64,000 nt of DNA, from contig NZ_SJSB01000002.1 of the NCBI RefSeq assembly GCF_004352835.1, positions 248,001 through 312,000 on the forward strand, written 5' to 3'. A model generated the notes under the pieces. That model saw only the letters and a program-made list of their open reading frames with translations. It was not told the DNA's origin and did no database searches. The translations under genes were made by a program, and so were the position numbers. The stretch comes from Marinomonas flavescens (lineage in GTDB: Bacteria; Pseudomonadota; Gammaproteobacteria; Pseudomonadales; Marinomonadaceae). Below, piece after piece: positions 8,147-16,202 of the stretch (position 1 is its first letter; every line of letters begins with the position of its first letter).

Positions 8147-9564
8147 CAGTGGCCTCCGATCATACGGTTGAGTGAATGATAAAAGGCATCTGGCAGTTGA
8201 TGGTTGAGTGTGAATTGCTCGTTATTTTTGAATATTTCCATTTTCGCTAACCAAGCATCGAATTCTGGTGCGGGTTTTAAACCTAATGCTCGGCGGGCAT
8301 AGAGTGCATCGTGAAATGAGGTCGTCTGGTAGTTCAGCATAATGTCGTCAGAGCCCGGGATACCCATGATAAAAGTGCAGCCAGCCACGCCGAGTAGTGT
8401 GAGTAAATTGTCCATGTCATTTTGGTCAGCTTCGGCGTGGTTGGTATAGCAAACGTCACACCCCATAGGTAACCCAAGCAACTTGCCACAGAAGTGGTCT
8501 TCTAAACCGGCGCGGGTGATTTCTTTGCCGTCGTATAAGTATTCAGGGCCAATAAAACCAACCACAGTATTGACCAACAGAGGGTTAAATTTACGAGCCA
8601 CTGCATAGGCTCTCGCTTCACAAGTTTGTTGGTCTAAACCATGGTGAGCATTGGCGGACAAAGCACTGCCTTGGCCAGTTTCAAAGTACATAACGTTGTT
8701 GCCAACGGTGCCACGGTTCAATGACAGTGCGGCATCTTGAGCTTCTGCTAAGGTGTTGAGGTTAAAGCCAAAACTGTCATTGGTCGCTTGTGTGCCACCG
8801 ATGGATTGAAACACCAAGTCCACAGGAGCGCCTTGGTCAATGCATTCTATGGTATTGGTCACATGGGTGAGTACGCAAGACTGAGTCGGGATCTCGTAGT
8901 GTTGAATGACTTCATCCATCATGCGGATCAGGCGTGAGGCTTGCTGGACATTATCGGTCGCAGGGTTAATGCCGATCACGGCGTCGCCATTGGCGTACAG
9001 CAAGCCATCCAACATACTAGCGGCAATGCCCGTTAAGTCATCAGTAGGGTGATTGGGTTGTAAACGTGTAGAGAGGTGACCGGGCAAGCCAATGGTGTTT
9101 CTAAAGGCGCTTTTCACATGGCATTTCTTGGCGACTAGGATGAGATCTTGGTTGCGCATAATCTTGCTGACAGCCGCCGCCATTTCTGGCGTTATCCCGG
9201 CACGAATGCTTTCTAACATAGCGGGTGTGGCTAAATCACTCAGTAGCCAATCACGGAATCCGCCAACGGTTAAGTGGGCAATCGGTGCAAAAGCGAGTGT
9301 GTCGTGATCGTCTATGATTAACCGCGTGACCTCATCTTCTTCATAGGGAATAAGTAGGCGCTCGAGAAACAAAGAGAGCGACACATCCGCTAAAGTCATT
9401 TGTGCAATGGCTCTTTCTTCTGCATTGTGAGCAGTCACGCCCGCGAGTCGATCCCCAGAACGAGCAGGGGTCGCTTTTGCCATTAAATCGGCAAGATCGG
9501 TAAAGCCAAAAGTGCGCTCGCCAACCATATGACGAAATTGAAAAGCAGAATGGGGACTTGTCAT
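8146..9564 (-). CDS. eutB: ethanolamine ammonia-lyase large subunit
   Basis: The 472-residue catalytic subunit, a TIM barrel that binds ethanolamine and adenosylcobalamin. Recognisable blocks include DGLLYANGDAVIGINPATDN, GIPGSDDIMLNYQTTSFHD and GCDVCYTNHAEADQNDMDN; length fits the family. A TTG at 9570 is in frame, but ATG 9564 with GAGAG upstream is preferred. The leader contains the CA motif AATAACAA, and an EutR-like regulator is divergent at 9783. The gene leads an eutB-eutC-permease operon in which acetaldehyde would be used without a microcompartment. Confidence 0.94.
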   Translation of the reverse strand: MTSPHSAFQFRHMVGERTFGFTDLADLMAKATPARSGDRLAGVTAHNAEERAIAQMTLADVSLSLFLERLLIPYEEDEVTRLIIDDHDTLAFAPIAHLTVGGFRDWLLSDLATPAMLESIRAGITPEMAAAVSKIMRNQDLILVAKKCHVKSAFRNTIGLPGHLSTRLQPNHPTDDLTGIAASMLDGLLYANGDAVIGINPATDNVQQASRLIRMMDEVIQHYEIPTQSCVLTHVTNTIECIDQGAPVDLVFQSIGGTQATNDSFGFNLNTLAEAQDAALSLNRGTVGNNVMYFETGQGSALSANAHHGLDQQTCEARAYAVARKFNPLLVNTVVGFIGPEYLYDGKEITRAGLEDHFCGKLLGLPMGCDVCYTNHAEADQNDMDNLLTLLGVAGCTFIMGIPGSDDIMLNYQTTSFHDALYARRALGLKPAPEFDAWLAKMEIFKNNEQFTLNHQLPDAFYHSLNRMIGGH

Positions 9565-9577
9565 AAACAAACTCTCG

Positions 9578-9585
9578 TTGTTATT
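9578..9585 (-). promoter_or_regulatory. CA motif in eutB leader
   Basis: The minus strand reads AATAACAA, a full AAnAAnAA match just before the GAGAG ribosome-binding site. This placement is typical of Hfq/Crc targets. Function is inferred from the motif and the crc homologue in this window. Confidence 0.4.
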
Positions 9586-9666
9586 TTGTTCTGACTCAGT
9601 ATTAATAGGGTCAAATAAGATGAATCAAAAAAGGTATAAATGTTGTTTATATAGAGCTTAATAAAT

Positions 9667-9681
9667 ACCACCATGAGTGGT
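9667..9681. promoter_or_regulatory. inverted repeat between eutB and the EutR-like gene
   Basis: ACCAC (9667-9671) and GTGGT (9677-9681) are separated by CATGA, in the middle of the divergent promoter region. It could be a binding site for the AraC-type regulator; AraC proteins more often use direct repeats, so this is tentative. Confidence 0.25.
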
Positions 9682-9782
9682 TATCGAATATTGGCAAAAA
9701 GAACAAATCTATATTTATCAATTATTTATGAAATATTTAAATGAAAGTTTTGCGTTATTTCGTTATTCACTAGGAATAAGTT

Positions 9783-10742
9783 ATGTTTGGTAAATGCATA
9801 AACGCACCAAATGAGAGCGTCGCTATTAATGTCAGTGAAGCTCGTGATGCCGATTTACACGCCAGTAATTTGACCAATTGGCAACAGGAATACGATCAAA
9901 CAAGCCGAGGTCGTTTTTATGGCAGCATTGTTGAATTGCCATTTGAAGGGTTGCAGGTATTTCGTGAACATACGAATCAGGCGTTGCAACAAAAGTGTGT
10001 TGTTTGGCCAGATTCTGTGTGGTTAGGCATTCCCTTGGCGGATCAAGCTGAGGGTCGTATCAATGGGTTAGCCATTCAACACAATACTATTATGTGCCGT
10101 CCTGGCGACTGTCACTTTGAGTTGACTACGCCACAAGATTACAACTTATATGGTTTGGTCGTGGACCATCAAGCTTTGATGAAAGTGGCTAATATCCACG
10201 GTGTGAATTTGAATTGGCAAGAGCTAACAGAGCACGGCCGACTAGGTGTACCAGATAAAACCTTGGGAGAAGTACGTTTTTTATTAGCGCGGCTTTTATC
10301 GAACCAGAACGCAGGGGCCGCGGTTCGATTGCAACATGATATTGTGATGATGGCTTTATTAGAGGTGCTCAAAGTGGAAACGCCTCAGCCAGTGAAAACA
10401 CAGAGTTATGTGCACCGGAAAAGCGTAGTGGATTGTGCCCGACATTTTTTGGATCATCATTTAGATATGCCGGTAACTGTCACTCAATTATGTGAAATAG
10501 CCAACGTCAGTCGTCGTACATTGCAGTACAGTTTTGAAAGTATTCTGGGCATGAGTCCGATTCAGTATTTGCGAATCAGCCGATTGAATGGTGTGCGTCG
10601 AGAGTTGATTAATGCCGATCATACGCAGTCCGTGAGCGACATCGCAGTACGTTGGGGGTTTTGGCACCTGAGTCAGTTTGCGAAAGACTATCGTCGGCTT
10701 TTTGATGAGCGCCCATCGGATACTTTGGAGTGGCGTGTATGA
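9783..10742 (+). CDS. eutR: EutR-like AraC-family regulator of ethanolamine use
   Basis: A 319-residue regulator. The N-terminal about 210 residues form a ligand-sensing cupin-like domain, and the last about 105 carry the double AraC HTH (VTQLCEIANVSRRTLQYSFE ... SVSDIAVRWGFWHLSQFAKD). From memory, the SRRTLQ and WGFWHLSQFA blocks match EutR, which activates eut genes with ethanolamine and B12. It is divergent from eutB, as expected for its activator. AGGAA precedes ATG 9783. The shared 9565-9782 intergenic region must hold both promoters. Confidence 0.82.
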   Translation: MFGKCINAPNESVAINVSEARDADLHASNLTNWQQEYDQTSRGRFYGSIVELPFEGLQVFREHTNQALQQKCVVWPDSVWLGIPLADQAEGRINGLAIQHNTIMCRPGDCHFELTTPQDYNLYGLVVDHQALMKVANIHGVNLNWQELTEHGRLGVPDKTLGEVRFLLARLLSNQNAGAAVRLQHDIVMMALLEVLKVETPQPVKTQSYVHRKSVVDCARHFLDHHLDMPVTVTQLCEIANVSRRTLQYSFESILGMSPIQYLRISRLNGVRRELINADHTQSVSDIAVRWGFWHLSQFAKDYRRLFDERPSDTLEWRV

Positions 10743-10751
10743 CAAGGTAAG

Positions 10752-11684
10752 TTAAACACAAACTTCTTTTGTAAAAATCCTATCACCTACCTCAGCGACT
10801 ATCATTCCGCTCATAATCCCTGCGGCGCCTAATAATCCCATAGGGCCAAGTTGTTCATCGAGAACCAGCCATGCGGTTAAGCACGCAAAAATAGGTTCTA
10901 AGGTAAACACCAAGGCGACTTTATAATCAGGCAATAATTTTTGTCCGGCGGATTGAGCCCAATAAGCGAAGGCGGTACCAAACAGTCCTGCAAACACAAT
11001 AGCACCCAGCACAATGGGTGTGAAAAGGCTTTGTTGCCAGGTTAATGGTGCATTACCCGCTAAATAAAAAGCCGGTTCGGAGGAATACACCGCGCTGATT
11101 GTACTGTATATCGCAACGGCAAAAAGCTGAACTATGGTTAAGGGAATCACCGGTAAGTGGTTCACAAATTTGCCGGTTAATAAAATATGAATCGCAAAAG
11201 CAAACGCGCAGACAAGGACGAGAGAATCACCTTGGTTAAAGGCCAGTTTGTCGCCTACCGTGAGAAAATAGAGGCCAAGTGTGGCCAGCATCACCCCGAT
11301 CCAAACGGATACACTCGCCTTGGCACGAAACAACAAAAAGCCGAGTACCGGCACCAATGGGGTACCCAAACCAGTAATAAATCCGGCGTTTGAAACACTG
11401 GTATGTCTTAGCCCTTCCGTTTGGGCATAAAAGGCAATAAATAGCAGAATCCCTAGTACTGCGCCTTTGTAGAGCAGTGGGCGAAGCTGGCTTTTATGGA
11501 GTGTTTCTTTGGAGAACCAAAGCAGTGGCAGTAAGGCGCATCCGGCGAGGGCAAAGCGGATGGCGTTGTAGGTATTGACGGGGATGATCTCCATCGCCAT
11601 ATCAATTAAGGTGAACTCAGAGCCCCAAATGAAGCTAACCAGCGCCAAAATTATAAGCGCACTGCGGTGAGATCGAATGACCAT
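10752..11684 (-). CDS. EamA/DMT-family transporter
   Basis: A 310-residue member of the drug/metabolite transporter superfamily, with ten predicted helices in two EamA repeats (first repeat opens FIWGSEFTLIDMAME; second ends LGAAGIMSGMIVAEVGDR). It probably exports a small metabolite or drug. A longer reading starts at 11741, but ATG 11684 has GAGGT eight bases upstream and begins directly before the first helix. It converges on the eutR gene and is divergent from the N-acetyltransferase gene, with a perfect palindrome in between. Substrate unknown. Confidence 0.8.
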   Translation of the reverse strand: MVIRSHRSALIILALVSFIWGSEFTLIDMAMEIIPVNTYNAIRFALAGCALLPLLWFSKETLHKSQLRPLLYKGAVLGILLFIAFYAQTEGLRHTSVSNAGFITGLGTPLVPVLGFLLFRAKASVSVWIGVMLATLGLYFLTVGDKLAFNQGDSLVLVCAFAFAIHILLTGKFVNHLPVIPLTIVQLFAVAIYSTISAVYSSEPAFYLAGNAPLTWQQSLFTPIVLGAIVFAGLFGTAFAYWAQSAGQKLLPDYKVALVFTLEPIFACLTAWLVLDEQLGPMGLLGAAGIMSGMIVAEVGDRIFTKEVCV

Positions 11685-11809
11685 TTTTACCTCGTCTTTT
11701 TTTTGCTGGTGTCTTTCCTTAGTCCCACTCTCAAGCAACAAGAACGAGTAACGGCATGACCATAATGGATGGGCGAATAAACAGCTATACCTACTAGGGA
11801 ATAGTGTTG

Positions 11810-11833
11810 TGGAATTAACCTAGGTTAATTCCA
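11810..11833. promoter_or_regulatory. 24-bp perfect palindrome, candidate operator
   Basis: Each half reads TGGAATTAACCT and the whole is self-complementary without a mismatch. It sits in the divergent gap between the EamA gene (start 11684) and the N-acetyltransferase gene (start 11891), the typical place for a dimeric repressor site. It has no T-run on either side, so a terminator is unlikely. The binding protein is unknown. Confidence 0.5.
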
Positions 11834-11890
11834 TCGGTGTTTTTTTTCGTTAATCTTGGCATTAATAAGATCGCCATAGAGGACATCGGC

Positions 11891-12745
11891 ATGACAAAGC
11901 TAGTACCAGCATTGCAAGATTATCTAACTGATTTAGGGCTGACGCCACCTAATGTACTTTCTTTAGAGTTTGTTCAGCAGCTACAGGGCCGCCATGTAGC
12001 ACGTCACAGTTTTAACAGCCTGTCGGTGGTACTTGGGGACGCATTGCCCCTTGATATTGCTTCGCTTAGCCATAAATTTGTCAATCGAGAGTTAGGCGGT
12101 TATTGCTTTGAACACAATAAGCTCACTTTTGAGCTGCTCAAGGCGCTGGGCTATGAGGTTCAGCTAGTATTGGCAAGAGTGCTTAATAACCGTGATATCA
12201 GTGCTCCGAGAACCCATAGAGTGACTTTGTTAACACTCGATGGCATGCGCTATTTGATCGACACTGGCTTTGGTGGCCATGGGCCTATTGCCCCCTTGCA
12301 GCTGACGCCTAATTTGCGTCAAACGGCAGGGCAAGATCGCTACCAAATAGCGACCTATGAGACGGCTTATGGAATGCGTGAATACGCGTTACAGATTGAA
12401 CAAGAGCAGGCTCTGTTTACGCTCTATTGTTTTGATCTGGCGTCTTACAGCGATGCAGATTGTGAATTAGGTCATTTTTATTCACATAAGCACGCCAGCG
12501 CTGTGTTTGTGAATAACTTAATGGCGAGTTTAAAAACACCACAAAGAACCGTTTTCTTGCAAAATGAGCGGCTGAAAATAACCACTCAGGGAGACATGCA
12601 AATGCAACGGATCGACTCCGCGGAAACGCTGCAGCGTGTGTTGGCTGAGGTGTTTTCGATTGCCCTTGAATTTGTGGTAGCAGAGCACCTTTTTGATCGT
12701 TTTATTAGCCCAAAATTGGCCGCAGAAAATAGGCTAGAGTCATGA
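11891..12745 (+). CDS. nat: arylamine N-acetyltransferase
   Basis: A 284-residue NAT enzyme that moves acetyl from acetyl-CoA to arylamines, hydrazines or arylhydroxylamines. The Cys-His-Asp triad is visible: Cys in GGYCFEHN (about 70), His in APRTHRVTLL (about 108) and Asp in YLIDTGFGG (about 123). The upstream reading to 11837 is ignored because GAGGA lies eight bases before ATG 11891. The stop overlaps the start of the next EamA gene (ATGA), giving a coupled acetylase-exporter pair, consistent with detoxification or with tailoring of an aromatic amine. Confidence 0.88.
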   Translation: MTKLVPALQDYLTDLGLTPPNVLSLEFVQQLQGRHVARHSFNSLSVVLGDALPLDIASLSHKFVNRELGGYCFEHNKLTFELLKALGYEVQLVLARVLNNRDISAPRTHRVTLLTLDGMRYLIDTGFGGHGPIAPLQLTPNLRQTAGQDRYQIATYETAYGMREYALQIEQEQALFTLYCFDLASYSDADCELGHFYSHKHASAVFVNNLMASLKTPQRTVFLQNERLKITTQGDMQMQRIDSAETLQRVLAEVFSIALEFVVAEHLFDRFISPKLAAENRLES

Positions 12746-13686
12746 GTGGCCTTTTTACCTTGCTGCTCTGGGCTTGGTTAATGGCGTCGTCTTTTGTGGT
12801 GTCTGGCAATATGGCAGCGTACGCAAGCCCGTTAGCGACGTCTGTCTTTCGTTTTCTGTTGGCGTTGGCTGTGATGAGCTTGGCGTTGTGGGTGAGCTGG
12901 CGTCGCGGTAAGCTGACGCGGCTTGAGCAGTGTCGACAGCTGTTCCAATCTTGGCAGAGAGTGCGTCAGTATTTGTTTATCAGTGGCACGCTGGTGGGCT
13001 TTTTTGTGGGGCTGTTTGTGGCGCTGCAATCCACCACGCCTTTGCATACCTCGGTACTCTATACCTTGATTCCTTTGATGGGAGTACTGATTGCAAAAGT
13101 GTGGTTAAAAGAAAGTGCATCATGGTTACGAGTGCTGGGGTTTGTCTTGGGAACAATAGGCGCCATGAGCGTCTTGTTCGCGACCCAGCAAGGAACAAGT
13201 CTTCAATGGTATGCAGGAGATTCTATTTTTCTGGGGGCTTGTGTGTTGTTGGCGCTGCATGTGGTGTCGGTGCAAAAATGGGGGCGCTCTCTGGGAGCGT
13301 TACCGGGTGCCTTTATGATTATGTTATTTGGGTCAATATGGCTTTTACCGGTGGCGTTACTATGGGGAGATCTTGGCCATGTAATGTGGTCGAGTCGTGG
13401 TTTTTGGGTGAATGCCTTGTACCTGACGTTCTTTACGACCTTGCTGACTTTTGTGTTACAACAACGCTTGGTGGTGCAGGTTGGCGCGAGCCGTTTGTTG
13501 GCGATTTCTTATACGATTCCAGTCTGGGTAGCTTGCTATACGGCGATCTCACAGTCACGCTTGGCCTCGCTATTAAATGCGGGTTTTCTAATGGGAGTCT
13601 TGCTGCTATTGCTCGCACTGGCTTTAATTGACGAAAGAATCAAACAGAGAAGTAGTCTTGATGGATCGAGTTCAGCTGCAAAATGA
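12742..13686 (+). CDS. EamA/DMT-family transporter coupled to nat
   Basis: A 314-residue inner-membrane protein with about ten helices and two EamA repeats (SSFVVSGNMAAYASPLATSV near the N-terminus; YTIPVWVACYTAISQSRL in the second repeat). Its ATG overlaps the nat stop codon by four bases, and its 3' end overlaps the Crp/Fnr-type gene by 26 bp. The three genes should be one transcript. The transporter may export the acetylated product or its precursor; this rests only on gene order. A long reading in another frame (12930-13631) is a shadow. Confidence 0.8.
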   Translation: MSGLFTLLLWAWLMASSFVVSGNMAAYASPLATSVFRFLLALAVMSLALWVSWRRGKLTRLEQCRQLFQSWQRVRQYLFISGTLVGFFVGLFVALQSTTPLHTSVLYTLIPLMGVLIAKVWLKESASWLRVLGFVLGTIGAMSVLFATQQGTSLQWYAGDSIFLGACVLLALHVVSVQKWGRSLGALPGAFMIMLFGSIWLLPVALLWGDLGHVMWSSRGFWVNALYLTFFTTLLTFVLQQRLVVQVGASRLLAISYTIPVWVACYTAISQSRLASLLNAGFLMGVLLLLLALALIDERIKQRSSLDGSSSAAK

Positions 13687-14257
13687 TGTGTTTTCTTACT
13701 TTAATCGCTTAGGGGATGAGATCGATTGGCGGGCACTGACCACGCCAATCGAAGTGCATTTAATTGCGAAGACGCAGTATTTATTTCGGCAAGGGGAGTG
13801 CGTTGATCGATGGTATTTTTTGCACTCAGGATTAGTGCGCTATGTTAGCGTGTCTGATGAGGGAAAAGAGTTTACCCAGACCCTTGTAAAAGGGCCAAAA
13901 ATCATCGGATCGACGCGATCTATGGTCACGACGTCTCCTGTGTTGTTTGGTATACAGGCGCTGGAAGACAGCGTCATTACGTCTTACAACTGGGCGGAAT
14001 TTTACCAACAAATGCGCCATGACAAAGTCTTTTTAGAATGCTATTTGCTTTTCTTAGAAACCATTTTCATTGCCAAAGAAGAGCGAGAAAGTACTTTTGT
14101 GAAGGATTCAGCCGAGCGGCGCTATTTGGATTTTTGTGTCGCCTATCCAGAGCTAAAAGATCAAATTCCGCAGCAGTATATCGCCTCCTATATCGGCATT
14201 ACTCCTGTGGCGTTAAGTCGTATTCGCCAGAAATTGAAACTAGGACATCGCCCTTAG
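13661..14257 (+). CDS. Crp/Fnr-family transcriptional regulator
   Basis: A 198-residue regulator with an N-terminal cyclic-nucleotide-binding-like beta barrel (LFRQGECVDRWYFLHSGLVRYV, about 38-60) and a short C-terminal HTH (IPQQYIASYIGITPVALSRI). It has no Fnr-type cysteine cluster, and the cAMP-binding arginine motif is not obvious, so the ligand is unknown. ATG 13661 with AGAGA upstream is preferred to the in-frame TTG at 13628. It overlaps the preceding exporter gene and probably regulates the nat-exporter operon or responds to its substrate. Confidence 0.75.
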   Translation: MDRVQLQNDVFSYFNRLGDEIDWRALTTPIEVHLIAKTQYLFRQGECVDRWYFLHSGLVRYVSVSDEGKEFTQTLVKGPKIIGSTRSMVTTSPVLFGIQALEDSVITSYNWAEFYQQMRHDKVFLECYLLFLETIFIAKEERESTFVKDSAERRYLDFCVAYPELKDQIPQQYIASYIGITPVALSRIRQKLKLGHRP

Positions 14258-14276
14258 CTTTCTTCTATTCTGAAAT

Positions 14277-14315
14277 AAAAAATACGCCCCTTTGATTACG
14301 AGATCAGCGGGGCGT
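14277..14315 (-). terminator. intrinsic terminator of the DsbA-like gene
   Basis: ACGCCCC (14284-14290) pairs with GGGGCGT (14309-14315); on the minus strand the stem is followed by ATTTTTTATTT. It lies between convergent genes. Confidence 0.7.
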
Positions 14316-14328
14316 GGGTATTAAATCG

Positions 14329-14991
14329 TTAAGCTGAACCAGCTTTCTCTTTTTCCATGATATCTTCGAGTGATTTTTTAAATACCTCGGCAGGCTGGCC
14401 ACCAGAGATCGCATATTTGTTATTGATGATCACTGTTGGAACTGAGGTAATGCCATTTTGCTGCCAAAAAGCTTCTTTCTGGCGTACTTCTTCTGCAAAC
14501 TGACCACTTTCTAAAATGCCTTTAGCGGCCTTTGGATCTAACCCCACGGCCGCAGCAAGGCTCGCTAGCACATCATGATTGCTAACATTTTGGCCATGAG
14601 TGAAGTGTGCTTTGAAGAGCGCTTGTTTCAGTGCGGCTTGTTTCTCTTCATGCTCTGCCCAATATAATAAGCGGTGGGCATCAAATGAGTTCCACATACG
14701 ACTTTCTGGTTTAAAGGCAAAGTCAAAGCCGACTTCTTGACCACGTTCTTTGATTGTCTGACGGTTTTGGTCAGATTGCTCTTTAGAAATGCCGTATTTC
14801 TGTTGAATATGCTCATTAAAATCTTGCCCTTCTTGAGGCATGTCTGGGTTAAGCTCAAAGGGTTGAAAGGTGATTTTGGCAGAGACTTTATCGTCTAGCT
14901 GTGCCAACGCTTCATTAAGATTACCTAAGCCAACAACACACCATGGGCACATGATGTCAGAGACAAACTGTATATCGATTTGATCTTTCAT
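14329..14991 (-). CDS. DsbA-family (FrnE-like) thiol oxidoreductase
   Basis: A 220-residue thioredoxin-fold protein of the DsbA/FrnE group. The redox motif CPWC (about 15-18) follows a VSDIMCPWCVVG strand, and the cis-proline segment SVPTVIINNKYAISGGQP is near residue 190. There is no signal peptide, so it should act in the cytoplasm on disulfides rather than in the periplasm. ATG 14991 is preferred to an in-frame TTG at 15003. It is monocistronic with its own terminator. Its substrate is unknown; some relatives are annotated as chromene-carboxylate isomerases. Confidence 0.82.
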   Translation of the reverse strand: MKDQIDIQFVSDIMCPWCVVGLGNLNEALAQLDDKVSAKITFQPFELNPDMPQEGQDFNEHIQQKYGISKEQSDQNRQTIKERGQEVGFDFAFKPESRMWNSFDAHRLLYWAEHEEKQAALKQALFKAHFTHGQNVSNHDVLASLAAAVGLDPKAAKGILESGQFAEEVRQKEAFWQQNGITSVPTVIINNKYAISGGQPAEVFKKSLEDIMEKEKAGSA

Positions 14992-15003
14992 AATTGTTCT
15001 CAA

Positions 15004-15328
15004 TAAAATTTAAAATAAAATATAAGTATTAAGAATAAGGTGGGGGCAGTAATAAGAAATTAAAATAGAAAGCATAGCTTTATGACAGTTGTTGCTGATG
15101 ATTTACACAATTCTTTGTGCTTAACATCGACGTCTGATTGGTTAAAAAGATCACGTCATCGTGTTTTTTATTTGCTCATAATCATTGCTATCTACATGTT
15201 ATAAGTAAAAAATATTTAGTAATGCGGATTATAAAGTGACTTATTTTAACCTTTTTAAAATGTTTGTGATTTAATGCGTACTAATCAATTATTTTTAGCC
15301 GTAACATTTGTCAGTTGAGCGTGTTTCT
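15004..15328. other. AT-rich divergent intergenic region
   Basis: This 325-bp gap separates the DsbA-like gene from the TauE/SafE gene. It is AT-rich and must hold both promoters. The only structure seen is a short hairpin CACG-TCAT-CGTG followed by six T's near 15160. No coding capacity with a ribosome-binding site was found. Confidence 0.4.
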
Positions 15329-16078
15329 ATGCATGATATTTCAATATTGCTTCTCTTCGTTTTCATAGTAGGGAGTTACATTCAGAGTATAACGGGCTTT
15401 GCCTTTGGCTTGATTGTGATGTGTGGCGCAGGGTTGTTTTCTTTAGCATCGCTAGAAGTTGCTGCTTTTTCGGTTAGTGCATTAAGTATGGTGAATGCGG
15501 CCATTGGCTTATATGGTGGTGTGTGGAAACAGGTCAATGTGAAGAACTTAATTATGTACTTCATTGCTTGTACACCCATGATTGCGATCGGAGTGTATCT
15601 GCTGAGTTACTTCGGTAATAATGCGTTGCATTGGTTGCAGCTACTGCTTGGCGTCACTATTATTTTTGCATGTTTGATGAGCTTAATGAAACCCAAAAAG
15701 GACGCAGAACCCTCACGACCTTGGGTGTATTTTATATTTGGTGGTATTTCTGGCATCTTTGGCGGTTTGTTCGCAACATCAGGGCCGCCAATCTCTTATT
15801 TAATGTATCGTCAGCCTATTGCACTTAGTGTGATTCGCGCCACCTTATTAAGTGTTTTCTTTATTTCCTGCTTATTACGCATTGTTATTATGGGTGTGGG
15901 TGGGCAAATCACGTTACCGATGATTTGGATCAGTGTCATTGGCTTTCCGTGTGTTTTTATTACCGCGCTATTAGCGAAGCGTTACCCGCCGAATATTTCT
16001 CCTCAAGTAATTAAACGTATCGCTTTGGTGTTATTGCTCTTATCTGGCGTGAGTTTATCTGTCAAAGCGCTGTTATAG
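15329..16078 (+). CDS. TauE/SafE-family (TSUP) membrane permease
   Basis: A 249-residue integral membrane protein with eight predicted helices and the two-repeat TSUP architecture: QSITGFAFGLIVMCGAG near the N-terminus and FGGISGIFGGLFATSGPP in the middle. Members export or import sulfoacetate, sulfite and other organic anions; the substrate is not evident here. An in-frame TTG at 15308 is a possible longer start, but neither start has a strong ribosome-binding site. It stands alone, ending before a perfect bidirectional terminator. Confidence 0.8.
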   Translation: MHDISILLLFVFIVGSYIQSITGFAFGLIVMCGAGLFSLASLEVAAFSVSALSMVNAAIGLYGGVWKQVNVKNLIMYFIACTPMIAIGVYLLSYFGNNALHWLQLLLGVTIIFACLMSLMKPKKDAEPSRPWVYFIFGGISGIFGGLFATSGPPISYLMYRQPIALSVIRATLLSVFFISCLLRIVIMGVGGQITLPMIWISVIGFPCVFITALLAKRYPPNISPQVIKRIALVLLLLSGVSLSVKALL

Positions 16079-16120
16079 GTGTTTTATCAAGACTAGTCTG
16101 ATTGGGTCGGAGTTAACAAG

Positions 16121-16154
16121 AAAGGCGCGCTAAATGGTATTTAGCGCGCCTTTT
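16121..16154. terminator. bidirectional terminator between convergent genes
   Basis: A perfect 15-bp stem (AAAGGCGCGCTAAAT with its complement) around a GGT loop, with T's after it on the plus strand and T's on the minus strand. It serves the TSUP gene and probably the dioxygenase gene. Confidence 0.85.
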
Positions 16155-16202
16155 CTTTACTAGTAGAGCTAACGGACGCCGCCGATAGGTGCGGCGTAAC
16201 AG

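Noticed and set aside
12930-13631. 233-residue frame inside the EamA transporter gene
   Set aside because: It lies in another frame of a clear ten-helix transporter with overlapping neighbours; the Cys/Gly-rich product shows no domain.
16176-16197. GC-rich hairpin ACGCCGC/GCGGCGT as a terminator of the dioxygenase gene
   Set aside because: It has no T-run on either strand; the 16121-16154 hairpin is the better terminator.
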